A DNA stretch of 5,128 nt from an uncultured Flavobacteriia bacterium (GTDB lineage Bacteria; Bacteroidota; Bacteroidia; Flavobacteriales_D; Crocinitomicaceae), in assembly GCA_903930085.1 (NCBI GenBank), contig CAIYXD010000576.1, positions 1 to 5,128 on the forward strand, read 5' to 3'. A model generated the notes under the pieces. It was given only the letters and a program-made list of their open reading frames with translations. It was not told the DNA's origin and ran no database searches. Each line of letters starts with the position of its first letter. Within the stretch, counting starts at the first letter, position 1. Of this stretch, positions 1 through 5,006 are shown one piece after another. The position numbers were made by a program, and so were the translations under genes.

Positions 1-420
1 ATCTCGATCCGTATAAACGCCATCGTATTTTGTTCCGGAGTTGGCAATTTCACCATTTACTTTAACCGTCTGATCGGCCTGCATAACATATTTCATGTGA
101 TCTGCACCAAAAGAAATCTGGTATTTATCGGAGAAAAAATACCCGAAACGGAAATTGTATTGTGGAATTGTAATACTCGTCGGGTTAAAGTAATTGTATA
201 AGCTAAACAACGATTGTCGGTCTTTCGCAACAACATCCGTTAGTACAAAATTGTAATCTTTGCCGGTAAATTGAATATCAGAAGTTGTATAATTAGAACG
301 GTTCCATCCCCAGTAGGCGAAAAAAGTGCCTTTTTTATTCATTTTAGGACGACTAGGTTCTTGGGCGCAAACAGAGCCAGTTATCGTGCTGATTATAAGT
401 AGAATTCGTAGTATTTTCAT
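1..420 (-). CDS. Exported protein, probable outer-membrane beta-barrel (partial, C-terminus outside window)
   Basis: The first 140 codons of a minus-strand gene are present, open to the window edge. Residues 1-19 form a type I signal peptide: MKILR, then a hydrophobic core LLIISTITG, with likely cleavage at SVCA|QE; Gln at +1 is common in Bacteroidota. The Cys at 18 is not in a good lipobox, so a lipoprotein is unlikely. The mature part has alternating aromatic and polar stretches typical of outer-membrane strands: GTFFAYWGWNRSNY (31-44), ITIPQYNFRFGYFFSD (83-98) and YQISFGADHMKYVM (100-113). I recall this pattern from Flavobacteriales proteins annotated as outer-membrane beta-barrel or hypothetical, with no known substrate. 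The start is fixed by the signal peptide and by a -7 element 15 bp upstream. The outer-membrane location is inferred, and the function is unknown. Confidence 0.85.
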   Translation of the reverse strand, partial: MKILRILLIISTITGSVCAQEPSRPKMNKKGTFFAYWGWNRSNYTTSDIQFTGKDYNFVLTDVVAKDRQSLFSLYNYFNPTSITIPQYNFRFGYFFSDKYQISFGADHMKYVMQADQTVKVNGEIANSGTKYDGVYTDRD

Positions 421-434
421 GTGAAAAATTTTGA

Positions 435-442
435 CAAAGGTA
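435..442 (-). promoter_or_regulatory. -7 promoter element of the beta-barrel gene
   Basis: The minus strand reads TACCTTTG, an exact match to the Bacteroidota -7 consensus TAnnTTTG. It ends 14 nt before the ATG at 420, so the leader would be only about 10 nt. No TTG/TTTG -33 box lies at the usual 19-21 nt further upstream; a CRP-like dyad (463-478) covers that position instead. Confidence 0.55.
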
Positions 443-462
443 AGAATGCTTTTCGAAGAAAA

Positions 463-478
463 TGTGCACGAAAGCACA
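463..478. promoter_or_regulatory. CRP/FNR-like dyad, candidate activator site
   Basis: TGTGC and GCACA form a perfect 5-bp inverted repeat with a 6-nt spacer. This is the geometry of CRP sites (TGTGA-N6-TCACA), with 8 of 10 consensus positions kept. Its centre is 28.5 bp from the TA of the -7 element at 435-442, so roughly -40 relative to the predicted start, as for class II activators. Chance matches this good are not rare, so the placement carries most of the weight. No regulator gene is in the window. Confidence 0.3.
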
Positions 479-507
479 AAACACAAAAAATCCTTTGTAA
501 CGTTTAA

Positions 508-551
508 AACCTTAGGAACGAATAAGAACGTATTTCGCTATTCCTAAGGTT
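508..551 (-). terminator. Long interrupted hairpin, possible terminator of the DUF2892 transcript
   Basis: Arms AACCTTAGGAA and TTCCTAAGGTT (508-518 and 541-551) pair perfectly over 11 bp. Inside them, CGAATA pairs with TATTTCG with one bulged base, leaving a 6-nt loop and a 3-nt bulge. On the minus strand the hairpin is followed only by TTTTAAACG, a weak U-tract. It lies about 95 bp past the DUF2892 stop and 88 bp before the beta-barrel start. A terminator, an RNA-stability element or a protein-binding palindrome are all possible. Confidence 0.4.
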
Positions 552-645
552 GCTATAAGGGGAATTGTAATTAGTTGCAATTAGATAGGTTAGATCAATT
601 TTGAGGATAGCTCACTTATTTTTACAAAAAAAAATAAACCGCTTT

Positions 646-855
646 TTAATTAACCTTCGGACACGTTCGCAAACCTAATAAAGCGTACAAAGGACAAAAG
701 CGGAAAATTCCAGTTAAAAGGAGAATTGCTGCTACAACCAATGAAATAATACCAATTGTTCCTGTTAAAATTCCAGTTAAAAACAAAACTGCAAGCAGAG
801 CAGCTAAAACTAAACGAATTCCCTGATCGACATTTCCAACATTTTTCATATTCAT
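646..855 (-). CDS. DUF2892 (YgaP-like transmembrane domain) inner-membrane protein
   Basis: This is a 69-residue protein with the family layout: a short polar N-terminus (NVGNVDQGIRL, 5-15), two hydrophobic helices at about 16-31 and 33-50 separated by a Gly/Thr turn (TGILTGTIG), and the conserved tail FCPLYALLGLRTC (53-65). Cys54 and Cys65 are the family's paired cysteines. The same domain anchors the rhodanese YgaP in E. coli; the stand-alone form has no firmly established role but often sits near sulfur, redox or Crp/Fnr-type genes. M1 (855) and M3 (849) are both possible starts, and neither has a Shine-Dalgarno; M1 follows an A-rich leader. The gene begins 79 bp after the DsbA-like gene on the same strand, and a CRP-like dyad sits in that gap. 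The family call is firm; the function is unknown. Confidence 0.88.
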   Translation of the reverse strand: MNMKNVGNVDQGIRLVLAALLAVLFLTGILTGTIGIISLVVAAILLLTGIFRFCPLYALLGLRTCPKVN

Positions 856-864
856 TTTTTTTTG

Positions 865-872
865 ACAAGGTA
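865..872 (-). promoter_or_regulatory. Weak -7-like element before the DUF2892 gene
   Basis: The minus strand reads TACCTTGT, which keeps the TA and two T's of TAnnTTTG but is shifted by one base at the TTTG end. It ends 9 nt before the ATG at 855. No -33 box is evident. It is proposed mainly because a CRP-like dyad lies 29.5 bp upstream, almost the same arrangement as at 435-478. Confidence 0.3.
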
Positions 873-894
873 AAACTCTCCAACTGAAGTTTTG

Positions 895-908
895 GTGACA
901 TTAGTCAC
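895..908. promoter_or_regulatory. CRP/FNR-like dyad upstream of the DUF2892 gene
   Basis: GTGAC-ATTA-GTCAC is a perfect inverted repeat. In the CRP register it reads GTGA-N6-TCAC, the eight core positions of the E. coli consensus. It lies between the DsbA-like stop (935) and the DUF2892 start (855). Its centre (901.5) would be near -41 of a start served by the element at 865-872, the class II activator position. Which Crp/Fnr-family protein might bind is unknown. Confidence 0.4.
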
Positions 909-934
909 TTAACTGCGTTTGAATGCACAAAAAA

Positions 935-1570
935 CTAAGAATTAAACGTTTTTTCTAAGGCTTCTAAAAAAACACTACTTGGCTGTGCGCCGGAAATTGC
1001 ATACTTATCATCCAAAACAAAGTAAGGAACTCCTCGTACACCATATTTTTGAGCCTCTAAAATATCATTTTGTACTTCGGATGAAAAATCCTCTGAATAT
1101 AAGATAGTTTCTAATTCTATTGGAGACAATCCAATTGAACTTCCTATTTCGGCAAGCGTATCTAAATCACTCATATCCAATCCATTTGTGAAATACGCTG
1201 CAAATAAGGTTTCTTCTATTTCATCGCCTAATCCTTTCGACTTGGCAAACTGAATTAAACGGTGCGCATCGAAAGAATTGGCAATCACAGCGCGATTAAA
1301 ATTGTATTCCAGCCCAACAGTTTTAGCCATTCTAACTACATTTTCATGCATGTCTTTTGAATCTTCAATCGAAATACCTTTTGATGTAGCCAAATATTCA
1401 TAAACATCTATACGCTCCTTCATTTTAGGAATTGTAGGGTCGAGTTGGAAACTTTTCCATTCGATCTCCAATTCATCGTCATGACCAAATTGTGCTAGGG
1501 CATTTTCAAAATTTCGTTTTCCGATATAGCAGAAAGGACACATAATATCCGACCAGATTTTAATTTTCAT
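935..1570 (-). CDS. DsbA-family thiol oxidoreductase, FrnE-type
   Basis: This 211-residue protein has a thioredoxin fold with an inserted helical domain (DsbA/FrnE, 2-hydroxychromene-2-carboxylate isomerase-like superfamily). The redox motif C11-P-F-C14 follows the first strand (KIKIWSDIMC). The helical insertion spans about 45-165. The cis-proline loop is GVRGVPYF (177-184, Pro182), and the usual closing motif ISGAQP (192-197) follows. There is no signal peptide, so the protein is cytoplasmic, as in the FrnE branch, where members act as disulfide oxidoreductases or isomerases rather than as periplasmic DsbA. The length fits the family. Its ATG overlaps the upstream gene's stop as ATGA, which points to translational coupling. 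The two active-site Cys argue against the GST-kappa-like isomerases, which lack the pair. The substrate is not predictable. Confidence 0.93.
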   Translation of the reverse strand: MKIKIWSDIMCPFCYIGKRNFENALAQFGHDDELEIEWKSFQLDPTIPKMKERIDVYEYLATSKGISIEDSKDMHENVVRMAKTVGLEYNFNRAVIANSFDAHRLIQFAKSKGLGDEIEETLFAAYFTNGLDMSDLDTLAEIGSSIGLSPIELETILYSEDFSSEVQNDILEAQKYGVRGVPYFVLDDKYAISGAQPSSVFLEALEKTFNS

Positions 1571-1896
1571 TTGTTGTTGTTTACATAGTTTTCGTGTCTA
1601 AAACTAAGCTTTTTCAATAACTTTTCAGAGATGCTACTGGTATAAATGCCATATCCAGTGACTAATATTCCTTTGTGACCAAGATTAGATTCAATTGCAT
1701 AAACCATTGCGCCATCCGCGGGATCAGAATCGCCTTCGTATTTGTAAAATGCCACAATTTCAAAATCTTCTATTGATAATGCACCTCCTAAACTTCTTAT
1801 CTGATTTTCTTCCAAATTCAAATCCAAGACAAAACCCTGTAGTTTAAATGCTTTGATTGCTTCGGTTACTGTTCCGTAAAAATGTTCTTTTTCCAT
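1567..1896 (-). CDS. Small conserved Bacteroidota protein (family often labelled 'phosphoribosylpyrophosphate synthetase')
   Basis: This 109-residue soluble protein has no signal peptide or membrane segment. I recognise the pattern of a roughly 100-residue Bacteroidota family: TVTEAIKAFKLQGFVLDLNL (9-28), then DFEIVAFYKYEGDSDPAD (44-61), MVYAIESNLGHKGILVTGYG (64-83), and a short helical end SEKLLKKL (90-97). Database entries often call it phosphoribosylpyrophosphate synthetase, but it is about a third of that enzyme's length, and I see no PRPP-binding loop (a run of acidic residues then a Gly/Thr turn). The label is therefore probably a propagated error. The stop overlaps the DsbA-like start by 4 nt, so the two are co-translated. 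There is no clean TAnnTTTG box upstream; TATAAATA lies about 10 nt before the ATG. The true function is unknown. Confidence 0.82.
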   Translation of the reverse strand: MEKEHFYGTVTEAIKAFKLQGFVLDLNLEENQIRSLGGALSIEDFEIVAFYKYEGDSDPADGAMVYAIESNLGHKGILVTGYGIYTSSISEKLLKKLSFRHENYVNNNK

Positions 1897-1915
1897 GACC
1901 GTTTGTATTTATAGT

Positions 1916-1934
1916 GTAACAGTTGTCCGGTTAC
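1916..1934. promoter_or_regulatory. Inverted repeat GTAAC-N9-GTTAC upstream of the small conserved gene
   Basis: A 5-bp perfect dyad sits 20 bp before the ATG at 1896, with a further TAGT/CTA partial match on the outside. It could be an operator of the two-gene unit, but a repeat this short is expected by chance several times in 5 kb. Confidence 0.2.
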
Positions 1935-1985
1935 TAGAAGACGCATGAAAGAATTTCGTTTTGTAAATAAGTCATAAAATAACAG

Positions 1986-2000
1986 TCTGTCTAGGACGGA
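1986..2000 (+). terminator. Small hairpin with a T-rich tail on the plus strand
   Basis: TCTGTC-TAG-GACGGA pairs over 6 bp (one G-U) and is followed by TTTTCTTATTTT on the plus strand. It looks like a weak intrinsic terminator, yet both flanking genes are on the minus strand, where the stem has a C-A mismatch and no U-tract. It might stop antisense transcription or be chance. Confidence 0.2.
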
Positions 2001-2013
2001 TTTTCTTATTTTA

Positions 2014-2025
2014 TTGCAATTGCAA
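2014..2025. repeat. Perfect 12-bp palindrome TTGCAATTGCAA
   Basis: This is a perfectly self-complementary 12-mer in the gap 1897-2141, about 118 bp upstream of the small conserved gene. A related imperfect dyad, ATTGTAA-TTAG-TTGCAAT, lies at 564-581 in another gap. They could be protein-binding sites; there is no other support. Confidence 0.2.
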
Positions 2026-2141
2026 GTTACGAAAAAAAGAACACTTTAAAAACAAAGAAATTAGATCTGGTTTGTTGTAATGAGGAATAAAAGGAATAAA
2101 CGGTTTAAATTGAGTAAGATGAATTCTTTTCAAGAAGCTAT

Positions 2142-3083
2142 TTATTCAGCTTCTAGTTTTAGCCATTCAAATTTTAAAAGCGTAGGCACACCCATTTGTC
2201 CTTCGTTTGTGATGATTAAATCGCCATTTGAAAGAAAAGTTAGTCGTTCTGGCTTGTTAAATAGCTTAGTATCCAACATGAAAAAGTTCATTAACAATCC
2301 CTTTTTGTCAAAAACCGCAAGCGTTTGATCAACAGCCGATAGCATATAAATTTCATCCGTTTTTGGATGTACAGCAAGGGAAGAAGGGATGAATTTCAAG
2401 GCGGAAATACTGTCGGAGGATTGTTTCGAAACTTTTTGGGGAAGTTGAATCAGATGCTTGTTAGCAAAAGCTTCAATTTCAGCAATACTTATAAGAAAGA
2501 TTGGTGTTTCGTTCAGTTCTTTCGTCGCTAAATCAATCGCATAAATAGCGCGTGTATCTTTTAAAATCTTTCCTTTTCCGAATTTACTTTTGGGAGCAAT
2601 GAGAAGACGATTGTTTCGTTGGTCATAGCATAATCCTTCGTTGTCTTGTTCCTGAATAGTAAGTTTGGTCTGTGTTACATGCAAAGAATCATAGGGAAAG
2701 GCTATCTCCAGGAGTGTTGCATCACTTCGTAAAACATAATAGGAACTATCCGCCTTTGTCAAACCTTCATAATCACCTTTAAAACCAAAATTAAATTGAC
2801 CAACAATGGAGTCGGTGAGAAGGTTATACATAAAAAGTATTCCATTTTCATCTTGAACACAAGCGATTTCCAATTCAGAAACATTGGTCAAACCAGAAAT
2901 TTCTCTTAATTCGAAAGGAAGATTTAGTATTAAAGTTGGTTCCTTAAAATTAAACCAACCATTTTCTTTTTGAAAAACAGTTTGAAAGTAATGGTATTGC
3001 TCCACTCCAGCTTTCTGAATTCTCTTAACCGTTATAAAGGATAACGCCGCAAGAACAAAGGAAAAATAATACTGTTTTGACAT
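2142..3083 (-). CDS. SdiA-regulated-domain protein (YjiK-like beta-propeller), membrane-anchored or exported
   Basis: This 313-residue protein starts with a short hydrophobic segment (YYFSFVLAALSFITV, 5-19) that serves as signal peptide or anchor; no good cleavage site is visible, so an anchored form is plausible. The rest matches the SdiA-regulated family (YjiK-like propeller): LPFELREISGL (55-65), CVQDENG (75-81), FKGDYEGLTK (101-110), YYVLRSDATLLEI (115-127), DNEGLCYDQRNNRLLIAPK (147-165), IYAIDL (180-185), SSLAVHPKTDEIYMLSA (234-250), and NKPERLTFLSNGDLIITNEG (276-295). The repeated 'EG(L)... N..L' units are blades. The name comes from the Salmonella/E. coli regulon; no SdiA is implied here. 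The biochemical role is unknown, but extracytoplasmic binding or esterase-like roles have been suggested for such propellers. The start is set by the hydrophobic N-terminus and a TAATTTTG box 33 bp upstream. A 7-bp hairpin (2133-2154) overlaps the stop but lacks a U-tract. Confidence 0.87.
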   Translation of the reverse strand: MSKQYYFSFVLAALSFITVKRIQKAGVEQYHYFQTVFQKENGWFNFKEPTLILNLPFELREISGLTNVSELEIACVQDENGILFMYNLLTDSIVGQFNFGFKGDYEGLTKADSSYYVLRSDATLLEIAFPYDSLHVTQTKLTIQEQDNEGLCYDQRNNRLLIAPKSKFGKGKILKDTRAIYAIDLATKELNETPIFLISIAEIEAFANKHLIQLPQKVSKQSSDSISALKFIPSSLAVHPKTDEIYMLSAVDQTLAVFDKKGLLMNFFMLDTKLFNKPERLTFLSNGDLIITNEGQMGVPTLLKFEWLKLEAE

Positions 3084-3115
3084 TTTTAATTACTCGTGTT
3101 TATTTTAATCCAATT

Positions 3116-3123
3116 CAAAATTA
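3116..3123 (-). promoter_or_regulatory. -7 promoter element of the SdiA-regulated-domain gene
   Basis: The minus strand reads TAATTTTG, an exact TAnnTTTG match, ending 32 nt before the ATG at 3083. This gives a leader of about 25-30 nt. There is no TTG -33 box at standard spacing. A long palindrome (3151-3171) lies just upstream, centred 38 bp from the TA. Confidence 0.5.
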
Positions 3124-3150
3124 CTAAATTTTACTTTAGACCTTTGAAAA

Positions 3151-3171
3151 GTCATAATAATTTAATATGAC
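3151..3171. promoter_or_regulatory. 21-bp near-perfect palindrome, candidate operator
   Basis: Outer arms GTCATA and TATGAC pair perfectly. Inside, three more pairs form around a central T, so 9 of 10 position pairs match (only the A-A pair at 3157/3165 fails). It sits roughly 50 bp upstream of the predicted start of the SdiA-regulated gene, in the divergent gap, which suits binding by a dimeric regulator. The regulator is unknown. Confidence 0.45.
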
Positions 3172-3504
3172 ACTGCTCAAAACAACTGATTATCAAATTG
3201 TAACATCGGGTTTAAAAACAAAACCGTCTTGGTTAATTCAATCTTTTAAAAGGACTATTCCTCCTTTATATCCCGTCAATTCAAGAGATTCGAAAATTTC
3301 TTTAAAAAAAAGGTTGCATATTAATTTTAAATGTGGAGTTTTGCCGAAAAAAAAAAAGAGATTGAATTTTTGATTGGTTAAAACCTTTCTTGAAAAGATG
3401 TTTTTTTATTTGATTTAAAATTATTATCACTGGTAGTTGAGCTATCAAAAAGAAATTAAAGATAATTGAACAAATTAGTGTAAACTTTATTTATTAAAAT
3501 CTAG

Positions 3505-4782
3505 ATGGAAACGGAAGAGAAAAAGAAAAAAGGCATGTACGAAAGTGTGCAGTACCAATTCGAAACTGCTGCCAATGTTATGGGATTGGATGAAAATATT
3601 CGTAAAATCCTTGCAACGACAAATAACGAAATTGTGGTACATTTTCCAGTAAAAATGGATAATGGTTCAGTTGAAGTTTTTACCGGATACCGTGTGCAAC
3701 ACAACAATGCACTTGGACCGTACAAAGGCGGTTTGCGTTATCATCCGTCTGTAGATATCGCTGCAGCTAGAGCTTTAGCAACTTGGATGACTTGGAAAAC
3801 GTCACTAGCAGGTTTGCCATATGGTGGAGGAAAAGGTGGTGTTCAATTAGATCCAGCAAATTATTCTCAAAGTGAGTTGGAAAGAATTACACGTCGATTC
3901 ACGTATTCTTTGGGAGATAATATCGGTCCTGATATCGATATTCCTGCGCCAGATGTGAATACAACGCCTCAAATGATGGCTTGGATTGCTGATACGTACA
4001 TGTCAACTAAAAGTCCTTCTGAGCGTTCTAATTTCGCACACGTTGTAACTGGGAAACCGGTTGGAACAGGTGGTTTGGAAGGAAGAGATAGAGCAACAGG
4101 TTTTGGTGTTGTTGTAACACTTCAAGCCTGGGCAGACTGGAAAGAAACTTCTTTGTCCGGAAAAAAATACATTGTTCAAGGTTTTGGAAATGTTGGGCAT
4201 TGGGCTTCCCTTTTCATGAAGGAAAAAGGTGCGATTCTTACTGCTGTTCAGGATGCTTCAGGAACAATTTACGCAGAAGATGGAATTGATCCACAGGATT
4301 TGTTGACGTATACATCTGCAAACAATGGCAGAGTTGCTGGCTATTCAAAGGCGCATGCAATTGATCCGTCCACATTCTTTACGTTGGATTGCGATATTTG
4401 TATTCCTGCGGCTTTAGGTGATCAAATAACTGAAGAAAATGCACATTTAATAAAAGCCAAAGTTATTGCGGAAGGTGCAAATGGCCCTACGAATCCAGAA
4501 GGTGAAGCAATTCTTTTGAAGCGTGGAATCGATGTTATTCCGGATATCTTGTGTAATTCTGGCGGTGTTATTGGTAGCTACTTTGAATGGTTACAAAATA
4601 AAAGTGGCGAAATCTGGACAATGGACGACGTGATTGGTAAACTGGAGTCAAAACTATTAATCTCTTTCAAAAAAGTGGTTGCTTCTTCGGTTGAATACAA
4701 AACAGATTTGAGAACGGCAGCATACATCGTTGCAATAAAGCGAATTGAAGTAGCATACAAACTACGTGGAATTTTCCCTTGA
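3505..4782 (+). CDS. gdhA: Glutamate dehydrogenase (Glu/Leu/Phe/Val dehydrogenase family)
   Basis: This 425-residue cytosolic enzyme catalyses the reversible oxidative deamination of glutamate to 2-oxoglutarate and ammonia, linking nitrogen and carbon metabolism; the family usually forms hexamers. The N-terminal substrate domain has GPYKGGLRYHPSVD (71-84, Lys74), the family signature LPYGGGKGGVQLDP (104-117, catalytic Lys110) and IPAPDVNT (146-153, catalytic Asp150). The Rossmann domain carries VQGFGNVG (224-231). NSGGVIGSYFEWLQN (351-365) places Ser358 where glutamate-specific members hold a Ser; with Lys74 this favours glutamate over branched or aromatic substrates. NAD versus NADP preference is not decided by what I can see. 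The first Met precedes a Lys-rich lead (METEEKKKKGMYES); Met11 is an alternative start, but the charged lead is usual in Bacteroidota members. The gene is monocistronic, ending in a strong terminator, with no canonical promoter box seen. Confidence 0.96.
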   Translation: METEEKKKKGMYESVQYQFETAANVMGLDENIRKILATTNNEIVVHFPVKMDNGSVEVFTGYRVQHNNALGPYKGGLRYHPSVDIAAARALATWMTWKTSLAGLPYGGGKGGVQLDPANYSQSELERITRRFTYSLGDNIGPDIDIPAPDVNTTPQMMAWIADTYMSTKSPSERSNFAHVVTGKPVGTGGLEGRDRATGFGVVVTLQAWADWKETSLSGKKYIVQGFGNVGHWASLFMKEKGAILTAVQDASGTIYAEDGIDPQDLLTYTSANNGRVAGYSKAHAIDPSTFFTLDCDICIPAALGDQITEENAHLIKAKVIAEGANGPTNPEGEAILLKRGIDVIPDILCNSGGVIGSYFEWLQNKSGEIWTMDDVIGKLESKLLISFKKVVASSVEYKTDLRTAAYIVAIKRIEVAYKLRGIFP

Positions 4783-4818
4783 TTTCGTTTATATAAGTTC
4801 AAAATAGTATATTTTTAG

Positions 4819-4858
4819 AATGGAAATGCTTACGGTGTAAGTGTTTCCATTTTTTTTT
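4819..4858 (+). terminator. Strong intrinsic terminator of glutamate dehydrogenase
   Basis: A 15-bp stem (4819-4833 with 4837-4851, two adjacent G-U pairs) closes a GGT loop and runs straight into nine T's (4850-4858). Outer arm AATGGAAA pairs with TTTCCATT. It starts 36 nt after the TGA at 4780-4782. Confidence 0.93.
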
Positions 4859-4911
4859 GAAAGAGAATGGCGTATCCTTGGTAAACTAAAGAATTTATAC
4901 TAAATTTAAAA

Positions 4912-4943
4912 TTGATATTAACACAAGCTTTTGTTTAAATTTG
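4912..4943 (+). promoter_or_regulatory. Bacteroidota-type -33/-7 promoter of the right-edge gene
   Basis: TTG at 4912-4914 is followed after 21 nt by TAAATTTG at 4936-4943, an exact TAnnTTTG. Spacing is within the range known for the group's primary sigma factor. The leader to the ATG at 5007 would be about 55-60 nt. It contains a small AGTAT-CAAA-ATACT stem (4986-4999) close to the start. Confidence 0.65.
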
Positions 4944-5006
4944 TACGCTTGAGACTTGAAACTTTTTTATAATTGGAGACTCAGCAGTATCAAAATACTT
5001 AGAAAT

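Larger units (their letters stand above)
3084..3504. other. 421-bp divergent gap with no supported gene
   Basis: The gap separates the minus-strand SdiA-regulated gene from plus-strand glutamate dehydrogenase. It is very AT-rich, with A-runs of 8 (3304-3311) and 11 (3347-3357). It holds a -7 box and a 21-bp palindrome near its left end, and a possible decayed reading frame at 3190-3405. I found no exact TAnnTTTG box for the glutamate dehydrogenase gene in 3374-3504; the nearest is TAAACTTT at 3481-3488, with two mismatches. No structured RNA that I recognise is present. Confidence 0.6.

Noticed and set aside
446..550. Plus-strand 34-codon frame ending inside the 508-551 hairpin
   Set aside because: It is short, lacks a promoter or ribosome site and a recognisable product, and the region is explained by promoter and hairpin elements.
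541..560. CCTAAGG word resembling the conserved 23S rRNA segment around the I-CeuI site
   Set aside because: Only seven bases are shared; the surrounding sequence is not rRNA.
650..901. Minus-strand 83-codon frame overlapping the DUF2892 gene
   Set aside because: It is rich in Asn, Phe and Ser, as expected from a frame-shifted reading of a hydrophobic gene; the other frame gives a clear family match.
929..954. AAAAAAC/GTTTTTT inverted repeat at the DsbA-like stop
   Set aside because: It is almost wholly A-T with a 12-nt loop, so too weak to call a terminator.
2080..2328. Plus-strand 82-codon open frame
   Set aside because: It mostly overlaps the 3' end of the SdiA-regulated-domain gene antisense, its N-terminus is low-complexity (RNKRNKRFK), and it has no promoter or family resemblance.
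3167..3373. Plus-strand 68-codon open frame in the gap
   Set aside because: It starts inside the 21-bp palindrome and ends in Lys runs from A-tracts, has no promoter box, and matches nothing I recognise. It is kept only as part of the remnant question.
3331..3381. 16-codon frame (MWSFAEKKKEIEFLIG)
   Set aside because: It is too short, its Lys run comes from an A11 tract, and no translation signal is visible.
3501..4802. Minus-strand open frames at 3501-3725, 4003-4200 and 4578-4802
   Set aside because: These are antisense shadows of the well-supported glutamate dehydrogenase gene.
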